A DNA stretch of 64,000 nt from Paenibacillus tyrphae. GTDB taxonomy: Bacteria; Bacillota; Bacilli; Paenibacillales; NBRC-103111. The position numbers and the translations under genes are program-made. The notes under the pieces are model-generated. The model was not told the DNA's origin. It did not search any database and saw nothing but the letters and a program-made list of their open reading frames with translations. The DNA is taken from positions 1 through 64,000 of the forward strand of contig NZ_JAMZAW010000003.1 in NCBI RefSeq assembly GCF_024158745.1, in the 5' to 3' direction. This document shows, one piece after another, positions 1 through 7,000 of this stretch (its first letter is position 1; the number at the start of each line of letters is the position of its first letter).

Positions 1-2
1 AT

Positions 3-470
3 CTACATATTCCTAAGCAACTTACTAACCCACGCCTCTGAAAATCCTAACATTTTAGCTAGCTCTTTTTGTGAGGCTTCAGGGTTTTCCTTAATCGCTT
101 TATGCAGGCGATCCAATGCTTCTTTCCTTCTTGAAGTAGTTTTTTTCTTTTTTGGAAGTGTTCTTTTTACCTCCTCAACTCGTTCACGTTCTACCCGCGC
201 CAAGAAAACTTGAAGCGCCGGAAGGCTTTGGATACAGGACTTACAAATATAAAATTTTTTGAAGTAAATGGTTTTTTCCTTACTTAAGCAAAACAAACAT
301 TCTTTGCTATTATATCTATAAACTATAATCGCCTTTCTCTCGTCATCGCAAAAATACTCCGTCTTAACATTGGTATCAAGATTCAATGCACGCCTAACCT
401 CCGTGGGGATCGTAATTCTCCCAAAGTTGTCTACCACTCTAATAATTCCGGTTCTTATGTCTTCGTGCAT
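3..470 (-). CDS. AbrB/SpoVT-type regulator with zinc ribbon and C-terminal HTH
   Basis: A 155-residue DNA-binding protein. Its first ~50 residues form a SpoVT-AbrB swapped-hairpin domain (GIIRVVDNFGRITIPTEVRR), as in the transition-state regulator AbrB. It is followed by two CxxC pairs (near residues 58/61 and 76/79) that look like a zinc knuckle. A lysine/arginine-rich linker (about 102-116) leads to a C-terminal helix-turn-helix with the pattern SQKELAKMLGFSEAWVSKLL. AbrB itself is about 95 residues and has neither the zinc pairs nor the second HTH. The ATG at 470 is preferred over a TTG one codon upstream because GAGGTG lies 5 bases before it. It sits next to a Spo0E-type phosphatase, which suggests a role in developmental or transition-state control. 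The target genes cannot be told from sequence. Confidence 0.85.
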   Translation of the reverse strand: MHEDIRTGIIRVVDNFGRITIPTEVRRALNLDTNVKTEYFCDDERKAIIVYRYNSKECLFCLSKEKTIYFKKFYICKSCIQSLPALQVFLARVERERVEEVKRTLPKKKKTTSRRKEALDRLHKAIKENPEASQKELAKMLGFSEAWVSKLLRNM

Positions 471-531
471 CAAAACACCTCAAAATAAAAATGTCCATTA
501 ATAAAATGAATTAATTGTCATAAAAACGGCT

Positions 532-750
532 CTAATTTAAACACTTCATCTTCCTTGTTTGAGCGATTAAAATATAATTATCTAACTCTTGACTTAAACG
601 AACGATATGTTCACAAGTCAAACTCTCTCCTTGTTGTACAGCTTCTTCCATTTGTCTAAGAATGGTCATCATTTCTTTTTGCAATTCTTCATCGTTCATA
701 TTGAGTATTGAAGAATCCGACACCTCCCTTCTAGTAACTAATAATTTCAT
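532..750 (-). CDS. Spo0E-family aspartyl-phosphate phosphatase
   Basis: A 72-residue protein whose helical hairpin carries the family signature SQELD at residues 53-57. In Spo0E, YisI and YnzD this motif removes the phosphate from Spo0A~P and so delays sporulation. Length and motif placement fit the family. GGAGG lies 7 bases before the ATG. It is divided from the upstream AT-rich gap by its own start region and is followed on the same strand by the AbrB-like gene, so the two may be co-expressed. The exact target (Spo0A) is inferred from the family. Bacilli usually carry several paralogues. Confidence 0.8.
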   Translation of the reverse strand: MKLLVTRREVSDSSILNMNDEELQKEMMTILRQMEEAVQQGESLTCEHIVRLSQELDNYILIAQTRKMKCLN

Positions 751-854
751 GCATTATCCTCCACTCAAGAGCCTCCATTAAACCTTAAGAAAAGTATATT
801 GGTTTTCCCTTTAAAATGGATTTTTTAGAATTTAAAGAAAAAAAAACATAAAAC

Positions 855-884
855 AAATAAAAAAACAGGCGAATATGCCTGTTT
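855..884 (-). terminator. Rho-independent terminator
   Basis: Read on the minus strand, an 8-bp perfect stem (AAACAGGC with GCCTGTTT, loop of 6) is followed by a run of T. It would end transcripts from the decayed gene at 969-1217. Confidence 0.65.
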
Positions 885-968
885 CAATAAATTGGTATAT
901 GTTTACGTTAAAGATAATATCCAAAAATTTTCGAGAAAAATAATCTTTACAATTCGGAGTCAAGTGTT

Positions 969-1217
969 TTAATAAGTGACATCCTCCAAATGGAAAATTT
1001 TTTTTATTTTTTTGATCATAGTTTTGAACGAGTCATCCTTGGTTCCGACTATAGATAATATTGATAATAGAACGTTAATGCATTCATCTCTCTTTTGAAA
1101 AGCACCAACTTTCTCAAACGCCTGAAGGCTATTAACAAAACTTTGTAGTTTTTTATTTTCTAAATTTTACCGCTCGCAAGCTTCGATTGAATCTAAGTTT
1201 AAACATTTCCCGCTTCG
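969..1217 (-). pseudogene. Remnant of an unrecognised gene
   Basis: On the minus strand the last 65 codons before a TAA at 969-971 read as a plausible helical, lysine-rich protein (pattern NLENKKLQSFVNSLQAFEKV, ending KKIFHLEDVTY). The frame has no start codon. It continues upstream through an in-frame TAA at 1167-1169 into GKCLNLDSIEACER. A terminator follows at 855-884. The best reading is a truncated gene with a nonsense mutation. The family is not recognised. Confidence 0.4.
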
Positions 1218-1223
1218 GCCAAA

Positions 1224-1247
1224 TAAAAAAGAGGCTCACTGGCCTCT
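1224..1247 (-). terminator. Probable terminator hairpin
   Basis: On the minus strand AGAGGC pairs with GCCTCT across a short loop and runs straight into six T residues. No intact minus-strand gene lies upstream, so it may be the tail of a lost gene. Confidence 0.5.
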
Positions 1248-1250
1248 GAA

Positions 1251-1570
1251 TCATGTTAAGGGTACTTCCGGTTCATCCACAAAGGTTTTTGTGTGGTATG
1301 CACCCCTTTTTTCTACACAAAAAAAGAAGCACTTATGTTACATTATTATTCCGATGACATGTCATCCTTCCTTTCCAATAAGGATCCTATAACCAATCAG
1401 ATTTTTATCGTTATGATCCGGATAACGACATTTGTGGAAGGAAAATTGTTAACTTTCTTTCCAGATTCAAGGTTGGCTAACGATCAGTATTCATCATTTA
1501 CAACTCTGGTGCCTTAAAGACGATGTTATGTCGCTAAAAAGAGAGTCTAAGAGCCCATTGTCACAAGATC
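1251..1570. other. AT-rich gap with no supported gene
   Basis: About 320 bases between the terminator at 1224-1247 and the phytase promoter region. A 74-codon open frame at 1293-1517 lacks a ribosome binding site and resembles no family, so it is not called. The AT-rich composition differs from the phytase gene that follows. Confidence 0.4.
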
Positions 1571-1609
1571 TTCAAATTCACTCAGCCTACCTTTAACCTT
1601 TTATTGATA
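1571..1609 (+). promoter_or_regulatory. Possible PhoP-box-like repeats before phytase
   Basis: TTAACC (1593-1598) and TTGATA (1604-1609) are spaced at 11 bases, and TTCAAA lies two periods upstream (1571-1576). Bacillus PhoP boxes are TT(A/C/T)ACA-type hexamers at 11-base spacing. The position at 1582 does not match, so this is a weak candidate. Phosphate control of a phytase would make sense. Confidence 0.25.
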
Positions 1610-1654
1610 TCCTAAATATTGGAAGATAATAAAGAATAGGATGGAGTGAAGTTG

Positions 1655-2806
1655 ATGAGAAAAACAAAGTCCATAGTCGTTGCCGTTCTTGCCCTTGCCC
1701 TTCCGGCCGCAGTCCCGACATCATTATACGGAAGCTATGCCTATGCAGCTGGCGAACTCCGGGCCAACGTGCTTGCTGCAGCGGAGACCGATGCCGTAAG
1801 CAGCGGCAGCGATGCAGCCGATGACCCTTCGATTTGGGTACACCCCTCCGACCCGTCGAAGAGCGAGATTATCGCAACGAATAAAGACGGCGGAATTCTG
1901 GTTTATGACCTTAACGGCAAACAAAAATATTCTTATCCGCTGGGCAAAATGAACAACATCGACGTACGCTACGGTGTGCCTCTGGCTGGGAAAAAGGTAG
2001 ACATTGCAGCAGTGACGAACCGTACGACGAATACGATCGATATTTTTGCCATTGACTCCTCTAGCGGAGCGCTCAAGCAGATTAACGGTACGCCGATCGA
2101 ATCCAAGATGAGCGAAGTTTACGGCTTTAGCCTGTATCACAGCCTGAAAACGGGAAAATTCTACGCGCTTGTTCTCGGTAAAGCAGGCGAATTTGAACAG
2201 TACGAATTGTATGATAATGGACAAGGCGCCCTAAACGCCAAGAAGGTGAGAGCCTTTCAACTCGCATCCCAATCGGAGGGAATGGTAGCGGACGACGAAT
2301 ACGGCCGATTGTACATCGCGGAAGAAGAGGTGGGCATTTGGAAATATAGCGCTGAACCGTACTGCGATGAGTCCCGTAAGCTGGTCGCAGCGGTTGATAG
2401 TAAGCGGCTGACGGCCGACGTTGAAGGACTAACCTTGTATTACGGCAAGGATGGGGATGGATACCTCATCGCCTCGAGTCAGGGCAGCAGCAGCTACGCC
2501 GTGTTCGATCGCAAAGACGGGGACTATAGGGGAAGCTTCGTTATTGCAGACGGTCCTAAGATCGACGGTACAAGCGAAACCGACGGCATTGATGTTTTGA
2601 GTTTCGGACTCGGCAGCGCTTACCCTAAAGGAATTTTTATTGCTCAGGACGATCAAAATCTGCAGGACGGAGCGGTGATCAATCAGAATTTCAAGATTGT
2701 GAAATGGGATGCTATCTCCAAAGCGTTCAAGAAAACATTCGGAGACGATCTTGATATCGATAACGATGTGAATCCAAGGAAACTGAAAGACCGACAGGAC
2801 GATTAA
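1655..2806 (+). CDS. phy: Secreted 3-phytase, beta-propeller type
   Basis: A 383-residue exported enzyme that releases phosphate from inositol hexakisphosphate (phytate) in a calcium-dependent manner. Residues 1 to about 30 are a signal peptide with a hydrophobic core and an AYA cleavage site. The mature part matches Bacillus beta-propeller phytases, with DAADDPSIWVHPSDPSKS near the N-terminus, NNIDVRYGVPL, and GTSETDGIDV late in the propeller. Length agrees with the B. subtilis enzyme. The ATG at 1655 is chosen because GGATGGAG ends 9 bases upstream; the GTG at 1646 abuts that site. It stands alone between gene-poor stretches. Its base composition is more GC-rich than its flanks. Confidence 0.93.
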   Translation: MRKTKSIVVAVLALALPAAVPTSLYGSYAYAAGELRANVLAAAETDAVSSGSDAADDPSIWVHPSDPSKSEIIATNKDGGILVYDLNGKQKYSYPLGKMNNIDVRYGVPLAGKKVDIAAVTNRTTNTIDIFAIDSSSGALKQINGTPIESKMSEVYGFSLYHSLKTGKFYALVLGKAGEFEQYELYDNGQGALNAKKVRAFQLASQSEGMVADDEYGRLYIAEEEVGIWKYSAEPYCDESRKLVAAVDSKRLTADVEGLTLYYGKDGDGYLIASSQGSSSYAVFDRKDGDYRGSFVIADGPKIDGTSETDGIDVLSFGLGSAYPKGIFIAQDDQNLQDGAVINQNFKIVKWDAISKAFKKTFGDDLDIDNDVNPRKLKDRQDD

Positions 2807-2987
2807 AGAAAGCCCGGAGCGGATAAAGCGAACAATCAAGCCTAGCTAGTAATAATTATACCATGCGGTCTATTTATGCTTTTGCTATTAGATGCTTTCC
2901 CCGGTACCGCAGAAGCCCCCTTGTTTTGCTACAGGGGGAATCATTTATAAGCTCAATCATTGGTACGTACCAACATCTTGCATTGCT

Positions 2988-3077
2988 TTAATCCACTTTT
3001 TTAAAAAATACTCTTAAAGATAAATACAAAGTCGAACTTAGAAGAGTTAACCCAATAACATTCCAAACTAGTTCCAT
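2988..3077 (-). CDS. 29-residue single-pass membrane micro-protein (putative)
   Basis: A short frame begins with ATG 7 bases after GGTGGTG and encodes MELVWNVIGLTLLSSTLYLS followed by LRVFFKKVD. This gives one hydrophobic helix and a basic C-terminal tail. A good sigma-A promoter lies at 3110-3138. The layout resembles small type I toxins or membrane regulators of Bacilli, but the sequence matches no family I recognise. The ORF is short, so coding is a suggestion supported mainly by promoter, ribosome binding site and helix. Confidence 0.4.
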   Translation of the reverse strand: MELVWNVIGLTLLSSTLYLSLRVFFKKVD

Positions 3078-3109
3078 AGAAACACCACCCAATCTTAATT
3101 CATGAATCT

Positions 3110-3138
3110 ATAATACTACTATTGGAATTATTTGTCGA
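3110..3138 (-). promoter_or_regulatory. Sigma-A promoter for the 29-residue micro-ORF
   Basis: On the minus strand TCGACA and TATTAT are separated by exactly 17 bases. Each element has one mismatch to TTGACA/TATAAT. Transcription would start about 25-30 bases before the micro-ORF start at 3077. Confidence 0.5.
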
Positions 3139-3189
3139 ATTATATGGGTATTTTAGACCACCTCCAACTGATTCAGGTTAGCGTATACT

Positions 3190-3227
3190 AAAAAAGGGAA
3201 TGCAGATGCTGTAACATCTACACTCCC
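3190..3227 (-). terminator. Terminator of the decayed toxin transcript
   Basis: Minus-strand hairpin GGGAGTGTAGATG ... CATCTGCATTCCC followed by TTTTTT. It lies downstream of the toxin remnant at 3309-3359. Holin-like toxin loci of Bacilli have a similar long structured 3' end. Confidence 0.65.
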
Positions 3228-3278
3228 ATACACAATAGCCGCTTTTAAGGGCGGTGGCTTTCAAAGGGTATGCCAAAG

Positions 3279-3320
3279 AATAGACCGTTTACCTTTGTCG
3301 AGGGCGGTCTATTTCTTTTT
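3279..3320. terminator. Bidirectional hairpin at the toxin stop codon
   Basis: AATAGACCG (3279-3287) pairs with CGGTCTATT (3305-3313). On the plus strand it is followed by TTCTTTTT, a proper terminator. On the minus strand it covers the TAG stop of the toxin remnant. An antisense RNA ending here would fit a type I antitoxin, but no RNA promoter was proven. Confidence 0.5.
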
Positions 3321-3359
3321 CTGCGAAAGTTCGATGATCTTTATAATCAGCGTCAGTAC
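3309..3359 (-). pseudogene. C-terminal remnant of a holin-like (TxpA/BsrG-like) type I toxin
   Basis: The minus strand reads VLTLIIKIIELSQKKK and then TAG. This is the characteristic C-terminus of small putative holin-like toxins of Bacilli: a hydrophobic helix ending SQKKK. The expected N-terminal half (M-x-YE-x-L-x-x-MI-type start) is absent. Upstream of the Val codon the sequence changes to an unrelated plus-strand fragment. The hairpins at 3279-3320 and 3190-3227 are retained. Family assignment is from memory of the motif; the truncation is seen directly. Confidence 0.6.
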
Positions 3360-3548
3360 GTTTTCACATCCACAGGCATTACCTCCCTTCCGAGAGGCAA
3401 ATTAACATCAACGCTATCCGAGAAATTTGGAAACACATTTAAACTCTGGGTAGACACTGAAACAGGAGTTCTCCTTAAATTACTAACGTTCGATGCGCAG
3501 CAAATGAAACAAGTCGACTTGAAGTTCTCACTAATTGAAAAAGCCTAA
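3360..3548 (+). pseudogene. Remnant of a LolA/RseB-like lipoprotein domain
   Basis: The last ~60 codons of an open frame ending at 3548 read KLWVDTETGVLLKLLTFDAQ and FSLIEKA. This resembles the C-terminal beta-strands of LolA/RseB-like outer-membrane-lipoprotein-carrier domains (W-V-D-x-E-T-G-x-x-L-K). The upstream part of the frame (3270-3359) is antisense to the toxin remnant and is not expected to be coding. There is no ribosome binding site. The call is a 3' gene fragment joined to the toxin remnant by rearrangement. Confidence 0.4.
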
Positions 3549-3610
3549 CACATAAATACCGGATGGATGATACAAAAGGATTTACGAACATTAAAGAAAG
3601 CGCTATGCTG

Positions 3611-3835
3611 TCAAATAGCCACTCGCTTGCTTGAAATAATCGTGGATATGGCAGCTTTGTTGATCAGAGTATCGTTTCCATTCACCTCTAGAACAATCGT
3701 ATATTGATCATGAAACTTGACTACCCCTCTCATTTGAAATCCATTTTTGGTGATTAAGGTAACGGGTATCCTCTCCTCGCTTAAAGTATTCAGGAAATTG
3801 CTTTGCACAGCTTCATTTGATTTTGTTTTGTTCAT
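3611..3835 (-). CDS. hfq: Divergent Hfq/Sm-like RNA-binding protein
   Basis: A 74-residue Sm-fold protein. The Sm1 region is clear: NFLNTLSEERIPVTLITKNG then FQMRGVVKFHDQY. The Sm2 region ends KAAISTI. Hfq forms hexameric rings that bind small RNAs and mRNAs. Compared with B. subtilis and E. coli Hfq, the QD near the N-terminus is QS (residues 11-12), DQF is DQY (43-45), and the YKH of Sm2 is NKA (59-61). Several proximal-face uridine-binding residues are therefore altered. The gene stands alone, not beside miaA as in the usual location. GAGAGGG lies 8 bases before the ATG. It is probably a second, specialised Hfq, although I cannot see the rest of the genome. Confidence 0.87.
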   Translation of the reverse strand: MNKTKSNEAVQSNFLNTLSEERIPVTLITKNGFQMRGVVKFHDQYTIVLEVNGNDTLINKAAISTIISSKRVAI

Positions 3836-3925
3836 TGGAATATCCCTCTCTATGTTTTAGGATTCCATATTATTTTAACATAGTTGGTTACATTTACCAA
3901 ATAATACCCTCTGAGCACATTTCGC

Positions 3926-3958
3926 AAAAAAAGACATTCCCCGCGAAGAGAGAATGCC
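3926..3958 (-). terminator. Terminator of the large lyase-like gene
   Basis: On the minus strand a 9-bp stem (GGCATTCTC with GGGAATGTC, two wobble pairs) is followed by seven T residues. It lies just past the stop codon at 4072. Confidence 0.7.
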
Positions 3959-4071
3959 TCCATGTTGATGTGCCGAGTGAACCTTCGTTGATGACAAAAC
4001 AGAGGTCGGTGCCGGTATTCGCATGTTCTTTGATCGCAAGTCACGTCAAAGTCAGCACCTTCTCCCGGCCC

Positions 4072-7000
4072 TTACTTGTTCACATTTTTGCTGTATAAAT
4101 TGCCGCCTCCGATTCGGACATCGTCGTGCGCTTTCGTGCCCGTAGTGGCGCTCGTGGCATTGACAACGTATCCTGGCGCGCTATCGAGATTCACCTTATT
4201 GTTATAAAACGTATTGTCCTTTCCGGTCGGGTACTTGGAGCCGTGTGTGCGTACCTGAAACGCGTCCGCCACCTTCGCATTCCCGTTCCGGTAACCCTCA
4301 TTGTAACGGATCACGGAATTGACGCCCTTGACGTCGATGAAGCTGTCGGCGCTGTTGTCTCCCGTCATGCCGGTTCCGTTGAAATGGCAGTACTCGACCA
4401 CGGTGCCGTCGGCGCCCTCTTTGATATCGATGTGCTCTGCCGTAATCCCGCCGTCGAAGACGGTGTGCCGGATCGTATTGCCGATCACGGTATGCTCGTA
4501 TGGCGAGCTCTCGTCCGAGCCGACATAAGCTCCTTCCCCATACCCCGGCTGGTAGTTGCCCGTATCGTAAATTTTGGAGTATTCCAGCGTATTGTATGAG
4601 CTGCCGTCCCGAAAATGGACGCCTTCGTCCCCGATCCGATGCACTTCAACGTTGTTCAGCAGGTTGTTGTTGCCGTTATCGACCACGATTCCTTTTTGGG
4701 CGTTCGTAATGATCAGATCGCGAATTTCCCAATAATCCCCCGTCAAATGAATACCATAGGACCCGTCGTTTACCGCTTTTCCCGTTAAAATCGCCCGGTT
4801 CCCGGGATCGCAGCTTTTCAGCACAATGTGAGCGGCGGCCGTCCCGTTTTTCGGCGAAAAGAACAGTCCGGGCCCATAAGGATCTTCCGGTGTTCTGGGC
4901 GTATCCCCGGACGTCGACACGTCGCCAAGATAAGTCCCCGGAGCAATGCTGATGATATCGCCGGGCTTCGCGTTTTTCATCGCGTTTTGAATCGACGGCG
5001 TCGAATTCAACGCGCCCGAGCACCCGGCTCCGACCGCATCCGTCGTCGCGTTGACCGGATTGCTTGCGCCGGAAGCGTTGCCGGCTGCATCCTTCGCTTT
5101 GACCGTGAAGGTGTATGTCGTCTTCGGACTTAATCCGCCGACGGTCGCGGTTGTTCCCGTCACCGTAGCAGCCAATGCCGACCCGTTATACACCTCGTAG
5201 GCCGTGACACCCGTATTGTCGGTAGAGGCATTCCATGCGAGCGATACGCTGGAGGAGGTTTTGCCTGTAACCGACAGCCCGGCTGGCGCCGAAGGCGGTT
5301 GCGTATCGCCGCCGCTTCCCCCTGCATTCACGATAAGAACAGGGCGTATTGCCGCATTAGCATGTTCTTTGGTGGCGTAATCGGCGCCCAAATCCTCGTC
5401 CAAGCCGACAAGCCGGAAGCTGACGGTTCCGTCGGTCTGGCTTTTCACAAAAGCGGTCGCATCAAAGCTGACGTACGCGCCTTTTTGGTTGACGGTTGCC
5501 GTGCCCATGGAGGTTCCTGCTTCCGTGGGCTGGTTCGCGGCGTTAATCGTCGCTTCGCTCCACGCGTCGTTTTGCAGCCCCCTGGCTTCCAGCTTGTAGG
5601 ACGTCGTGTTGCTGTGAATATTCGTGACATACAGCTTCAGGATCGCCGAGCTGATGTTTCCGCTGATCGAAGACAGGTTGAATTTCACATAGCCCTTGCG
5701 GTCGTAAGAGGCATTGGAGGCTCTCAGCTTGACGCTCATGGTGTCCGAAGAGCCGTAGTTGTCGTTGGCATACGTCCCGCCTCGAACGAAGCTATCTTCG
5801 GCTGCCGTCAGCGTTATAGGCACAGGGTTCTGCGTGCCTTCGCTTGTCGTTACTTTAACGGCGTTGCTCGCTGCGGAGACGTTGCCGGCGGCATCCTTCG
5901 CCTTGACCGTAAACGTGTACGTCGTATTCGGGCTCAGCCCGCTGACCGTTGCGCCGGTGCCGGTTACTGTGGCGACCAGCGCCGTGCCATTGTAGACGTC
6001 ATAGCCCGTGACGCCGACGTTGTCCGTGGAAGCATTCCAAGAAAGCGACACCGAGGAGGACGTGACGCCGCTTGCCGTCAAATTGGCCGGTGCCGACGGC
6101 GCTTGCGTATCCCCGGGATTGCTGCCTTTGCAGTTCAATACGGCCGTTCCGCCGCCCAATAAAGAGCTTCCCGAAAACGTCAAACAGTCGTAGACCCCTT
6201 TGTTCGGAGCGAGCGCGTAGTCCACTTTCTCGTTATCGGTCCAAGTGCTGATGAGCGTCCCGGCCGGCTTCTCCAGGTGCGCCCACTTGCTTCCGTCCCA
6301 GCCGATTTGATAGATGCGGTGAGGATCGTTATAAGGCGCATACGTCGTGTAGCTTCCGCCGTCCGTTTCCTGCTTGCTCATCGTGTTGTTGAAAAACACA
6401 TTCTGCTCGCCGGTCGAGCCCGACCACTTGGACGCGTGAGGCCCCGCTCCGTACCAGATGGGGTACCAAGTTCCGCCTTCCGGCTCCGAGCCGCCTTCTC
6501 CCTCGCCCCAGCTGCGATGACGGAATGGAACGGTAATGACGTTGTTCTCGATGAGATTGCGGCGCTCCCAGCCGCCGTGCAGATTCATATCCACCGTCAT
6601 CGTATTGCCCGAGACGACGTTGCCCGTAGCCGACCATTGCAGCGTCAGATGGCGGACGCGGTCGATCGTATTGTTCATAATTTTGCTGTCGTACAATTTA
6701 GAGCCGCGGAAGTAGCCGTGGCCGCCTTTGCCTTTGTTCCACGAACCGAAAATGACATTGTCCCGAAACTCCATATATCTGGCAAATTCGGTGACAATCG
6801 GGTGCGAGCCCGTCATGTAGGTGCGGATGCCCTTCACCCAGCCGTTTTGCGCCCATTTAAACACAATCGCGTGGATCGCGTATTCCGGGGCCTCGTTTGT
6901 ATACTTCAGACCGACGCCGTTCGGATTGGTAACCGGATCGTAATCGTTTACATTTTTATTGCTGTACTGCGTGTAGGAGATGTCTTGCGTAAAATAAAAG

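Noticed and set aside
1293..1517. 74-codon plus-strand ORF
   Set aside because: No ribosome binding site, no recognisable protein pattern, AT-rich gap; likely chance.
2906..2931. Hairpin CCCCCTTGT...ACAGGGGG after phytase
   Set aside because: No T run on either strand; the stem is bulged. A phytase terminator cannot be asserted.
3270..3359. N-terminal part of the 92-codon plus-strand ORF
   Set aside because: This part is antisense to the toxin tail and its terminator hairpin; only the 3' part (3360-3548) looks protein-derived.
3817..4098. 93-codon plus-strand ORF between hfq and the lyase-like gene
   Set aside because: It crosses the hfq start and the terminator of the lyase gene; antisense shadow.
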